A stretch of DNA of 64,000 nucleotides from JANYHH01 sp965249745 (GTDB lineage Bacteria; Deinococcota; Deinococci; Deinococcales; JAAFIG01): contig OZ252252.1 in the NCBI GenBank assembly GCA_965249745.1, forward strand, positions 3,720,001 to 3,784,000. The letters are read 5' to 3'. The position numbers and the translations under genes are program-made. This document shows positions 16,785 to 25,901 of the stretch, piece after piece. Below the pieces are notes generated by a model. The model ran no database searches and was not told where the DNA came from. It saw only the letters and a program-made list of their open reading frames with translations. Positions within the stretch are counted from its first letter, which is position 1, and every line of letters starts with the position of its first letter.

Positions 16785-17654
16785 AACCTCCTCGAGCGGG
16801 CGTTGTTCACCCGCGAGGAGGCGATCTCGCTCCAAGATACTGACCAGCACGCCGCCCGCCAGGAAAATCTGCATACTCAGGTACAGCCACGCCAGCAGCA
16901 ACAGAAAGCCCGCCAGGATGCCGTAAGTCGCCTGAAAGCTGCTGAGCGGCGTCAGCAAGCCCAAGCTGAGCCGCGCCACCTGCCAGACCAGGGCGGTCGG
17001 TAAGGCAGACAAAAGACTGGCGCGCCAGCCCGGATTGTGCGCGGGCAAAAACCGGTACGACAGGCTGAACAAGCCGAACGCCCCGAGAATCGGCAGCACA
17101 CTGCTCGAGTACCCCTGAATCTGCGCCAGGAGTGGCACGCTGGACAGGGAGCTGATAATCGTGCCGACCAGCATTAGCAGCAGCATCAGTGGCGCGAGCG
17201 TGAACAGGCTGACCACCGCCACGAAGCGCTGCATCAGGACGCTGCGGTTGCGCCGCCCCGGAATCGCCAGCGTCAACGCCCCTTGCAGCGCCGTGAAGAA
17301 GCCACTGGCACCCCAAACGAGCGCCCCAACACCGATCAACCCGGTGACACTCGCGTTCGCCTGAAATCGGTCCAGCATGCCTCGCTTCAATTCCGCCAGG
17401 GTGCTGTTCAAGAGATCGGCGGCGCTCGGGAAAGTCTGTGAGACCGCGTTTTGCAAAAAAAACAGAATCTCACCGCGCAGAGCTGGGTACTTTGAGAGCG
17501 CGAACCCAAACCCGGCGAAGGCCAACAGCAACACCGGAAACAGGCTGAACGTCGCGTAATACGCCAGGCTTGCCGCCAGAATCGGGACTCTGGCTTGCGT
17601 CAGCCGCTCCGAGAACATCAGCAGCCAACGCCAGAGAACCCTGATCCGGCTCAT
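16767..17654 (-). CDS. YihY/BrkB-family inner-membrane protein
   Basis: 295 residues with about six membrane segments. Family features are the ILAASLAYYATFSLFPVLLL segment near the N-terminus, GALVWGASGFFTALQGALT in the middle and YGILAGFLLLLAWLYLSMQI near the end. The family was once called ribonuclease BN, but its function is unsettled. The start overlaps the stop of the upstream membrane protein gene (ATGA), so the two form an operon. Confidence 0.85.
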   Translation of the reverse strand: MSRIRVLWRWLLMFSERLTQARVPILAASLAYYATFSLFPVLLLAFAGFGFALSKYPALRGEILFFLQNAVSQTFPSAADLLNSTLAELKRGMLDRFQANASVTGLIGVGALVWGASGFFTALQGALTLAIPGRRNRSVLMQRFVAVVSLFTLAPLMLLLMLVGTIISSLSSVPLLAQIQGYSSSVLPILGAFGLFSLSYRFLPAHNPGWRASLLSALPTALVWQVARLSLGLLTPLSSFQATYGILAGFLLLLAWLYLSMQIFLAGGVLVSILERDRLLAGEQRPLEEVSTAAQ

Positions 17655-18169
17655 CGCCTGGCGGGACTACGCTTGACTCGAGCGGGACGCCTGGCAGCGT
17701 TCTGACGCGTCTGCAACGGCAAACCGACTAGCGTGGAGAAGATCACCGCGAACCCACCCGTCAAGCCGTGCAGCAACGGGTACTGATTCTGTAACGGCAA
17801 CTCGAGCGTCGGATCGAGCCGTTTTCTCAGCAGCAGCAACACCACCAGCGGCAGGATGAAGCCAATAATGCCTAGAGGTACCCCCAACCAACCAGGTTCG
17901 GCGTGACGCAAGAACAACGCCGCCCACAAACTCCCCGCTACCAGCGGCAGCATCAACAACCACACGCCGCCCGGATCGTTCAACAATCCAGCCACCAAAC
18001 CCAGCAAACTGAAATACCCGAACCAACGACCACCCAACGCGTCCACCAGGAACACCGTCACACAGGCGATCACCAGACGTTGCGGGAACGGCGAAACGAC
18101 GAACACCAGAAGCGTGCCCGAAACCAGGAGCAACATACCCGCCAACCAAGCTGCCAGACTCGAGCGCAC
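17651..18169 (-). CDS. Uncharacterised membrane protein
   Basis: 172 residues with four or five hydrophobic segments and an Arg-rich C-terminal tail (RRPARVKRSPARR) that should lie in the cytosol. The GTG start is 6 nt after TAGACT (18176-18181 on this strand), fitting a leaderless transcript. It is translationally coupled to the YihY gene. I do not recognise the family. Confidence 0.75.
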   Translation of the reverse strand: MRSSLAAWLAGMLLLVSGTLLVFVVSPFPQRLVIACVTVFLVDALGGRWFGYFSLLGLVAGLLNDPGGVWLLMLPLVAGSLWAALFLRHAEPGWLGVPLGIIGFILPLVVLLLLRKRLDPTLELPLQNQYPLLHGLTGGFAVIFSTLVGLPLQTRQNAARRPARVKRSPARR

Positions 18170-18249
18170 GCTTGCAGTCTAACGCACCCCTTGACCCTGA
18201 TCGCGGGCGGTGATACCCTTCCTGAGCCTTTCACGAGGTTTCCAGGAGT

Positions 18250-18326
18250 CGGGGTGTAGCGCAGCCTGGTAGCGCACTTGACTGGGGGTCAAGTGGTCGT
18301 GAGTTCAAATCTCGCCACCCCGACCA
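18250..18326 (+). tRNA. tRNA-Pro (GGG)
   Basis: 77 nt with encoded CCA. Acceptor stem CGGGGTG pairs with CACCCCG. The anticodon stem CTTGA/TCAAG encloses the loop CTGGGGG with anticodon GGG (18284-18286). The T arm GTGAG-TTCAAAT-CTCGC is regular. The 3' end lies 25 bp from an integrase remnant pointing towards it, making this the likely integration site of the neighbouring island. Confidence 0.97.
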
Positions 18327-18351
18327 AAGAAACACCGACGAGGACGCGGTT

Positions 18352-19090
18352 TCAATCAGCCGCGTCCTCGTCATTTCTCTCTTCTGACGGCAGATTGACG
18401 GCAGGAGAATTCGCATCTGTGTTTTCTGCCGTCTGCGGCTCTTGTTCGAGTGCTTGCTTGAGGGCTGAGCTGCCAAGCAGGTCACCGCTCGAGAGCGCCG
18501 CGCACTCGTCCTGTTCCGGGTAGAGGTGTTGGTAGATGTCGAGTGTGACCTCGACCGTCCTATGACCCAACCGTCTTGAGACCTCCTTGATGTCCAGCCC
18601 GCGTAGCAACGCCAAACTGGTGTAGGTATGGCGCAACTCGTGCATTGTCAAGCGCGGCAATTTCGCTTGAGCGATCAGCGCGTCGTGACGGCGGCGCAGC
18701 GAGCTTTCGTATAACCCTGTGCCGTATCTCGAGCCAAACACGTAGTCGTGTTCCTGCCAGCGATCCTTCGCCGCCGCGCGCTCGAGGGCATAAGTTTCCT
18801 GTCGCTCGTGGAGCGCTTCGACGATCTCCGCCGGAACTTTGAAGGTGCGCTCGCTTTTGGTGCCGTCCTTGGCGTGGCGCTTGCCGTTGATGAAAATCAG
18901 CGTGTGACGGATGGAGAAGGTGCGGTTCTTGAGGTCTACGTCCTGCCAACGCAGACCGAGCAATTCGCCTCGGCGCAAACCGGAGAGGATCACGATCAAG
19001 TAAAGCGCGTAAAGCCGGTCGTGGCGAATTGTCTCGAGGAAGTGTTTCGCTTGATCTGGGATTCCCGCGAATAAGTAATTAGGGGTAACC
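18352..19090 (-). pseudogene. Tyrosine recombinase (phage/island integrase), N-terminus lost
   Basis: The catalytic domain is intact: SGLRRGELLGLRW (first Arg), HELRHTYTSLALLRG (His-x-x-Arg), GHRTVEVTLDIYQHLYPEQ (His and the Tyr nucleophile). The frame reads back to about 19090 (ending VTPNYLFAGIPDQAKHFLE) but the N-terminal SAM-like and arm-binding domains are missing, and no start fits; normal length would be about 370 residues. The break coincides with a 62-bp sequence duplicated at 19225. The gene ends facing tRNA-Pro, as integrases of tRNA-borne islands do. It is probably no longer active. Confidence 0.85.
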
Positions 19091-19285
19091 CCAGTGACGC
19101 GGCTGCTCGAGCGCGACGAGTCCGGTCACAGCCTCGAGCTAGAGGTAGCAGCGCAGGCGGAGGAGGACGAGTTCATCGTTTTCGACGACGCCCCGTGGGT
19201 CACGCCTGAGACGCTGCCCTCGGACTCGAGGAAGTGTTTCGCTTGATCTGGGATTCCCGCGAATAAGTAATAGGGGTAACCCCAG
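19033..19285. repeat. Pair of 62/61-bp direct repeats
   Basis: Copy 1 (19033-19094) and copy 2 (19225-19285) are identical except for one extra T in copy 1. Both end in the inverted sequence GGGGTAACCCC. Copy 1 belongs to the integrase reading frame; copy 2 is detached. The 130 bp between them encode an acidic peptide fragment on the + strand (EEDEFIVFDDAPWVTPETLP) without a good start. Confidence 0.9.
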
Positions 19286-19308
19286 ACCTGACGCGCCTGC
19301 TGGCGACG

Positions 19309-19779
19309 ATGATTGGAGATTTCGTGGCGGCGACGGACGGCAGTTTCCAAGAGCGCAAGCGTAGCCTCAAGGTCAACGGCGTGATCGCGGGGCACCTCGG
19401 CGTCAAGGGCGGCGAGGCGTGGGAGATCAACGAGGAGTACCTCAAAACGATCAGCTTCCCCAAGGCAAGGCTCGAGCCGTACTTGGCGGCGGCGCTGGGC
19501 GAGATGCTGGCGCAGGCGTTGATGGACAACCCGAAGGCGAAGATCATCGCAGAAGTGCTGACGCACAAGGCGAAGATTCCGATTGATTTCACGCCGCCGG
19601 AACTCGAGTTCTCGAGGCACGCGAACCCCGTCGCGGTGAAGCTCGAGGTTGCACAGGATGACTTCGATGACGAACTCGAGGAGCTGGGTAAACAGGTCGG
19701 GCTGATCTCGGAAGACGACGTTAGGTTAGCGACAGCGTTTGACCCCGACCAAAACGAAGCTGAGGTAGCTGCGGATTGA
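19309..19779 (+). CDS. Uncharacterised island protein, possibly 5' truncated
   Basis: 156 residues from ATG 19309. Soluble, acidic C-terminus (about 120-156) rich in Asp/Glu. No motif I recognise. The preceding frame is open back to a TAA inside the second 61-bp repeat, and the segment TRLLATM before the ATG resembles TRLLERD after repeat copy 1, so the original 5' end may have been replaced during the rearrangement. There is no clear ribosome site. It ends 73 bp before the TIR-domain gene, same direction. Confidence 0.55.
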   Translation: MIGDFVAATDGSFQERKRSLKVNGVIAGHLGVKGGEAWEINEEYLKTISFPKARLEPYLAAALGEMLAQALMDNPKAKIIAEVLTHKAKIPIDFTPPELEFSRHANPVAVKLEVAQDDFDDELEELGKQVGLISEDDVRLATAFDPDQNEAEVAAD

Positions 19780-19852
19780 GTTAAACGCTTTGGCTCGGAG
19801 TGAGCCGAGGCGCTGTATCGCCCTCTGAGTATCTTTAGTAGTATGAGAATCT

Positions 19853-20899
19853 ATGTATGGTTTCTCAGATGTAATACATGCGCTCGAGAATGAAAACCTC
19901 TCGAGCGCTCTATCTAAGCTCGAGTTCTTTGCGATTAGCGAAGGACATGGTGATTTAGCAACCTGGGCACGTCAAGAACGAAGCGGCGACTTTTCTCTTG
20001 TCTCTGCAAAAGACATGCCCAAATATCGCAACGTGATCGTAATTTGGCGTGATTCCCAAGATCGAATGATTAAGATCGAGGATCATCGTGTCGGTTCCAT
20101 TTACAATCAAGCTATTCCAGAGAGTGTCCAAGAGCTTGAGCAAAAGGTTGAGGAAGGGATACGAGTTGCTTCACCTGGATTGATCGATATTCTTCACAAA
20201 CAGCATATTCCGGCTGCCTACTTTGATGTTTCGCCTACTGAGATTAGAAAGGTACTCGCTTCAATTCGCAACGAGGCAAGGTTGAAACTCGCCCCAGTCT
20301 TCGCTTCCACTACGAAAGGAACCCGCGTGCCGAAAAACACTCGAACCGTATTTATCGTCCACGGTAGAAACGAGGCGGCTGTTAACGCCACGAAACATTT
20401 TCTAAGCACTATTGGTCTCGAATCCCATGATTTCAGCGCTTATCGTTCGGCGATGGGCGGCACAGTGCATATCACTGATGTTGTCCGAAAAGCCTTTAGT
20501 GAGGCGCAAGCGATCATCGTACTGTGGACTCCCGACGAGTATGCTGCGTTGAATCCTGGGCTCGTTAAATCCACTGACAATCCTACCGATCAGGCGCGTT
20601 GGCAACCTCGACCTAACGTGATTTTTGAAGCCGGAGCAGCTTTGCTCGAGCATCCTGACCGTACTATCGTTATCGGGCTTGGGCGGGCGGAGGTTCCGTC
20701 AGATATGTCTGGTTTGCACCTACATCACATGAGCAATGCAGGCAATAGGCGCAGTGATTTAAGGGCTATGTTGACGGCGACAGGTTGCGAACCAAGTGCT
20801 TCAGGTAGCGATTACCTGCGCCCAGAAGTGGCTGGGGATTTTGAGAGTTGCGTCACGTCGCTGGAGGTCGGCGCTCAAAGCCCGTTTCGTAACCCATGA
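19853..20899 (+). CDS. Putative defence protein: AbiTii-like domain plus TIR-like nucleotide-binding domain
   Basis: 348 residues. The N-terminal region (about 10-105) has the AbiTii pattern: a helix LSSALSKLEFFAISEG, the LATWARQERSG segment, then PKYRN and a late SVQELEQKVEEG helix. The C-terminal region (about 165-300) is a TIR-like domain: TVFIVHGRNEAAV, then AIIVLWTPDEYA, then RPNVIFEAGAALLEHPDR with Glu259 as candidate catalytic residue, and VPSDMSGLH. TIR effectors of this type degrade NAD+ or bind nucleotides in abortive infection. TAGTAT lies 8 nt before the ATG. Third-codon GC is lower than in neighbours, suggesting transfer. A winged-helix gene follows. Confidence 0.75.
   Translation: MYGFSDVIHALENENLSSALSKLEFFAISEGHGDLATWARQERSGDFSLVSAKDMPKYRNVIVIWRDSQDRMIKIEDHRVGSIYNQAIPESVQELEQKVEEGIRVASPGLIDILHKQHIPAAYFDVSPTEIRKVLASIRNEARLKLAPVFASTTKGTRVPKNTRTVFIVHGRNEAAVNATKHFLSTIGLESHDFSAYRSAMGGTVHITDVVRKAFSEAQAIIVLWTPDEYAALNPGLVKSTDNPTDQARWQPRPNVIFEAGAALLEHPDRTIVIGLGRAEVPSDMSGLHLHHMSNAGNRRSDLRAMLTATGCEPSASGSDYLRPEVAGDFESCVTSLEVGAQSPFRNP
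19880..19908 (+). repeat. Perfect inverted repeat inside the first codons of the TIR gene
   Basis: GCGCTCGAGA (19880-19889) and TCTCGAGCGC (19899-19908) form a 10-bp stem with a 9-nt loop, covering about codons 10-19. It is built from two CTCGAG sites. Confidence 0.6.
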
Positions 20900-20930
20900 T
20901 CTCCTCCTACAGAGTGAGGAAGCTCGAATC

Positions 20931-21179
20931 GTGGCTCTACGTCATGGAGTCGCTGAGCGATTACTTCTCAAAATTTATAGCTTGACAAACGGACAAAGTA
21001 ATGTCTGGGTGGACATAGACGGTCTTGCGCGACAGCTCGGCATCTCAGAAGAGGATTGGAAACTTGCGTACTACCGTCTGAAGATGAACGGTTGGATCAG
21101 GGCGTCGGGTGGGCGTTTCCGGTCGGTCATGACTCTTAAGGGCGTTAACGTCGCTGAAGAACGTCTCCGATCAGATTGA
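20931..21179 (+). CDS. Small winged-helix-like protein next to the TIR gene
   Basis: 82 residues from GTG 20931, with GTGAGGAA about 9 nt upstream. The order helix (VAERLLLKIYSLTNGQ), DIDGLARQLGISEEDWKLA, then YYRLKMNGWIRASGGR and a beta wing looks like a winged helix. It starts 31 bp after the TIR stop and is probably co-transcribed. It may regulate the locus or act as its partner. The open frame extends upstream into the TIR gene, which I discount. Confidence 0.6.
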   Translation: MALRHGVAERLLLKIYSLTNGQSNVWVDIDGLARQLGISEEDWKLAYYRLKMNGWIRASGGRFRSVMTLKGVNVAEERLRSD

Positions 21180-21317
21180 GCAAAGCGCCGTGAAGATCTA
21201 CAACGATTAGTAAGCCAGCCTTGCCAGCAGGGTTGGTGGTTGAGTCCAGTCGGTCATCACACTCGGTTTGACACCCGGCATCGTCTGATCCCAGGTGTGA
21301 GATCCTTGGCAACCCAA

Positions 21318-21346
21318 CGGTTTCCCGGTTACTTACCGGGAAACCG
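21318..21346. promoter_or_regulatory. Perfect 12-bp inverted repeat
   Basis: CGGTTTCCCGGT (21318-21329) and ACCGGGAAACCG (21335-21346) with loop TACTT lie 35 bp before the next gene. No T-run follows, so an operator or RNA structure is more likely than a terminator. Confidence 0.6.
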
Positions 21347-21380
21347 GGATCACCGAAAGCCGCTGGGCGTGGGAGTATCC

Positions 21381-21749
21381 ATGATCCAGCTTCACGTCGA
21401 GCAGTTCATCAGCCACCTTTACCTCGAGCAGCAGGGTGCGCTCCTCACCTCCAAGGAGGCGATGCTCGCCTTCCTGCGCGAACAATTCCAGCGCGACGAG
21501 GACGCGAAACGCCTCCTCTGGAACGCCGGACGAGCGCAGGCTCGAGGCGAGCGCGTGCGGGTGGACTGCACGCCCGAAGAGCGCGAGGCGGCGCAAGCCA
21601 TCGTCTACGCGGTGGGTCGCCTCGCCGACCGCGCCAGGAAATTGCGTGCCGAACGCGATCTAGCAAGCGAAGCCTCGGAATTACCAGTCTCGAGAATGCG
21701 CGTCTACCGCGATCCATCAAAGGCAGAAGGTGGGAAACGGCAGTCCTGA
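21381..21749 (+). CDS. Uncharacterised helical island protein
   Basis: 122 residues from ATG 21381, with GGGAG about 6 nt upstream. Rich in Ala, Arg and Glu, predicted almost entirely helical (SKEAMLAFLREQFQRDEDAK, then EREAAQAIVYAVGRLADRAR). No motif recognised. It lies 7 bp before the next gene and probably forms an operon with it. An antitoxin or accessory-module role is possible but unsupported. Confidence 0.6.
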   Translation: MIQLHVEQFISHLYLEQQGALLTSKEAMLAFLREQFQRDEDAKRLLWNAGRAQARGERVRVDCTPEEREAAQAIVYAVGRLADRARKLRAERDLASEASELPVSRMRVYRDPSKAEGGKRQS

Positions 21750-21755
21750 CATTGG

Positions 21756-22271
21756 GTGACGATGGGCGGCTTGCGCTTCCGCGTCACCCCGGATGACCTC
21801 TACCCGGTTGAGGCGTGGCAGGCGGCGCAGGAACTCTCGAGTTACCCATTCGAGTCCCTCTGCGACCGCATCGCCGCCGCGAACCGCGCTCGAGGGCACG
21901 ACTTCCTCGTGGACAGCGAGGAGGAAACCCTCGAGACGAGCACCACCGCGCACTTTGAGGGTTCCTCGAGGGGGACGGGGTACGCGCGGGTCACGGTGGA
22001 CGGCGTGGACGTGGGGCGAACCCGGTGCTGGTCGAACGAAACACCAGTGCCGGAGACCGAGCAGCCTGGCAACCTCGAGCGATTCTTATTCGAGAAGCTG
22101 CTGGCTCGGGTGCGGTCTCGAGGGGTGCGGGTGGTGCGCGTGGAGTTCAAGCGAGCGCTGTGCGCGAAGTTTGACCCCGCCAAGCACCTGCTTTTTCTCG
22201 AGCAGCGCCTCTCATATGCTCGGGCGCTCGACACGCTCGAGGACTTCGTTCGGAACGTGCTGATGGCGTAG
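21756..22271 (+). CDS. Uncharacterised island protein
   Basis: 171 residues from GTG 21756 (ATG 21762 also possible). Soluble. It has a helical N-terminus with acidic residues (VDSEEETLET), a beta-rich centre and a helical C-terminus containing RVVRVEFKRALCAKFDPAKH. I recognise no family. Tightly coupled to the gene before it and followed by a hairpin terminator. Confidence 0.6.
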   Translation: MTMGGLRFRVTPDDLYPVEAWQAAQELSSYPFESLCDRIAAANRARGHDFLVDSEEETLETSTTAHFEGSSRGTGYARVTVDGVDVGRTRCWSNETPVPETEQPGNLERFLFEKLLARVRSRGVRVVRVEFKRALCAKFDPAKHLLFLEQRLSYARALDTLEDFVRNVLMA

Positions 22272-22288
22272 GTGATTCGGGGAAGCCA

Positions 22289-22327
22289 AACCGCTCGAGG
22301 GGATATCCCTTCGAGCGGTTCCTTATT
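22289..22327 (+). terminator. Terminator of the island operon
   Basis: A 14-bp stem (AACCGCTCGAGGGG 22289-22302 and CCCTTCGAGCGGTT 22307-22320, one G-T pair, loop ATAT) followed by CCTTATT. It also lies directly after the leftward ClpP fragment and could serve both. Confidence 0.75.
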
Positions 22328-22494
22328 CATTGGCGACTTCAACCATGTGGTCAATCAATCCGTACTCCCTAGCTTCTGGTGCTGTCGGGAAATGATCGCG
22401 TGTTCTATTCGGAGACAAACCTTGGTGTTTTTGATTTCGCAACTCTTTCATCAACCCAAGGAGCATCGAGAGAGCATTCTCGAGCGTGCGCTGG
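22323..22494 (-). pseudogene. C-terminal fragment of a ClpP-like protease
   Basis: Read leftward the DNA encodes about 57 residues ending RTRDHFPTAPEAREYGLIDH and then MVEVANE and TAA. This matches the end of ClpP (usually RDxFMSAxEAxxYGLID). The catalytic Ser and His lie further upstream in ClpP and are absent, and the reading upstream of about 22494 no longer resembles ClpP. It probably marks the right-hand edge of the island. Confidence 0.65.
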
Positions 22495-22606
22495 GCGACT
22501 GCGGACTCGGACGGCCAAAGCGTTCGACACTCCGATCAAGGCTTTGTGCGCGGATCGAAACAAATCAACTTCCGCACCATTGCAAATCTTGCGTCGAAAA
22601 CGCGCT

Positions 22607-22729
22607 TTACCCTCCGTGAAGTGCGGCCCAATTGACCCGGCCCGCCAGGTGCATCCCCACCAGCAGGGCCAGCGCGACGATCCCGACGATCCACCAACCT
22701 AGACGGCTGCGGTGCGGTTTATTCTCCAT
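22607..22729 (-). CDS. 40-residue single-pass membrane peptide at the end of an ABC operon
   Basis: Too short for ordinary ORF calling. The ATG at 22729 is preceded by a perfect Shine-Dalgarno (AAGGAGGTGA) that overlaps the end of the permease gene. The peptide has a basic N-terminus (ENKPHRSRLG), one hydrophobic segment (WWIVGIVALALLVGMHLAG) and a short tail ending ALHGG. It starts 12 bp after the permease stop, so it is the third gene of the ABC operon and may be a small subunit or regulator of the transporter. Confidence 0.75.
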   Translation of the reverse strand: MENKPHRSRLGWWIVGIVALALLVGMHLAGRVNWAALHGG

Positions 22730-22740
22730 AGTTCACCTCC

Positions 22741-25135
22741 TTATCGGTAGCTCAAAGCTTGCTGCACGGTGAGCCGTGCAGCGCTGTAAGCAGGGACTAG
22801 ACTGGAAATGACTGAGATCAGCATCACGAGGCCCAGCCAGAGCAATGCTCCAGGAATGTCAGGAGTCAGCTCGAGCGACATACCGAACCCGATCTGTCCC
22901 ATGACGATGCCGAGCGTGTTCGACAGCGGCAGGGCGAGGATCGCCGCGCCCAACCAGCTCAACGCGCCGATCAGTAATCCCTCGCCCAGCACGATGCCGA
23001 GAATCTGAGATCCCCGACCCCCGACCGCTCGCATCACGCCGAACTCCGCCGTGCGCTCGAGGACATTGATGCCGAGGGCCGAGGCAAGCCCCAGCCCGCC
23101 GACCAGCGCCGTCAGCGCGGCCATCGCCAGCAACGTCCCGGTCAGGATGACGATGTGGTTGTCGAGGGCTGCACGCGTGTCGCTCAGGGTCAGCACGTAA
23201 CTCGAGGCGACTCCGCGCCGCTCGAGCGCGTCCTCCACCGCACGTGCGACGCTCGCCTGAAGGGCCGCGTCTCGGCGCTCGGTCGCCACCCGGAACGTCT
23301 GGGCCGCGCCGGGCTGACCGACGGCCCGTGCAAAGGCAGGGAGAGCGACGTAGGCGGCGGCGGGCGCGGCGGTCTCGCGGATCACCCCGACGAGCCGCCA
23401 GTGGGTGTCTCGCCCGAAGGCGCGCAACGTCACAGCATCGCCGAGGTGAAGCCCGTTGTTTTCATTCAGGGCGGTCTCGTTGAATACGACCGCTCCAACA
23501 TCGTCCGGCTCGAGCCAGCGCCCGCGCTGAACCTGGGGGTTCGCCATGCGGGTGTTCGGGGGCGGGGCTAACAAGACGAAGCTGCCGTGGGCGTTGTCAG
23601 GGTACACCCCGGTGACCTGCAACCCGTTCGGTTCGACGACGGCGCTCGGGGCGTAGCCCCAGGCTTCCACCGCGCGAACCCCAGGGATCGTCTCGAGGGT
23701 CTGAGCCAGCACGGTCGGGACCGACTGGGCTAGGCGGGCTTCAATGTCGTATGGGCGGGCGGCGTAACTCCGCTCGGACATTTGGTTCCAGGCGCGAGAA
23801 ACGTTCAGGGCGCTGATGAACAGGGTCCCACCCGCCACCAGCACTCCGACGGTGAGCCACAGCCGCTCCCGCTGACGGAAGGTGTTCCGGAGCGACATCG
23901 CCAGGGGGCGGCTGAGGAAACGCAGGCGAGCCAGCCAGCCGTCAAACCCGTCCGAGCCATATCCCTGCGGATTGACCCCGTAGCTACCGAACGCCTCGAG
24001 CACCGTGACCCGTGCGCCGCGCAACACTGGGTACAGGGCAAGGGCGAGAGGGAGCAGCAGTCCCGCCCCGGCTTGGAGCGACACGGCGAAGAGGGGCACG
24101 CCTTCGTCGGACAACTCGAGGTTGAGCAGCCCAGCCATGTAAGCTGCCCCAACCCGCCCCGCCCACAGACCGAAGGGCCAGCCGATGGCGAGACCGGTCA
24201 GCGCCAACATCAGCACCGTCCCCAGGTAGATCGGCACAATCTGGGAGGTGCGCCCGCCGACCGCCTTCATCACCCCGATCTGGCGCGTCTGCTTCGCCAG
24301 CAGGGCGGCGAGCGTGGAGGCGAGCAGCACCCCGCCGAGACCGAGGGTGAACAGGCTAAAGAGAGCCAGCACCAGCACGAGAGCATCCATTTGCCCCTGA
24401 TGCGGGTGTCGTCCGGGCGGAGGGATTTGCAGCTCGGAGACGGGGTGACCGCCCCGCTCGAGCCAGACCGCGAGGTCAGCACCCACGTGCTGGAGGTGGG
24501 CACGGTCGTAGGGAGTTTCGGACACCACGACCTTGATCTCGTCCAGACCTGACCCCCCGAGCTGGGCGAGGCTAGCGGGCATCAAGAAGCCGTTTCCCAA
24601 TCCGTCCATCCAACCCGGCGAGAGTCCAGGATTGTGAACCGCGCCGCTAACGATCAGCGTGCGCTCGGGACCCCCAGGCACACGCACCGTCAAATGGTCG
24701 CCGACCCTAGCCCCAAGAACCGACATTGAGGAGCGCTCGAGCAGGATCTCACTCGGACCCGCTGGCCAGTCGCCCGCTACAAGCCGGAAGGTGGCAATCT
24801 GCGTGCGCCGCAGGTCTGGGCTGACGAACAGGTTGAGCGGTTTCCAGCCCCGCCCGACCCGAACTTGCGCCAGGACGGTGTGCCCGGCCTCCGCCAGCGC
24901 GACGCCGGGTCGCGCCCGCACCGCGCGCAGCAGCGCCTCGTCCACCGCGTCCGTGTGGATGATGAACGAAGCCGGGGTGGTTCCGAGGTAGTTGCGCGGC
25001 AGGTCGCGCTCGAGGATTGAGAAGGCTGTGGAGACCGTTGTCAGCCCGAGGCTGCCGAGCGCCAAAGCTGCGATCACCAACCCGGAGCGGGCCTTGTTGC
25101 CCCAGAGATCCCGGAAGACCTTGCGCCAGCGGGGG

Positions 25136-25143
<8 letters not shown>
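22741..25143 (-). CDS. ABC transporter permease, FtsX/MacB-like
   Basis: 800 residues with the FtsX arrangement: an N-terminal membrane helix (about 17-40) and a large extracytoplasmic domain, a cluster of three helices (about 255-375), a fourth helix near 430 with a second extracytoplasmic domain, and three C-terminal helices. Such permeases drive mechanotransmission or lipoprotein/peptide handling rather than classical import. Its start overlaps the ATPase gene by 8 nt and a 40-residue membrane peptide gene follows. Confidence 0.85.
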
Positions 25144-25834
<691 letters not shown>

Positions 25835-25901
25835 CCTCTTCCCGTTCCGCCTTCCGATTCTCTTGACTCGCACAAAGGCTAGGTCTAATCTAGTGAAAAT
25901 A

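Noticed and set aside
18352..22271. Prophage
   Set aside because: No capsid, terminase, tail or lysis genes; only an integrase fragment and accessory genes, so a decayed island fits better.
18250..22600. Right-hand attachment site copying the tRNA-Pro 3' end
   Set aside because: I searched the island for a repeat of the tRNA 3' half and found none, so the island ends remain undefined.
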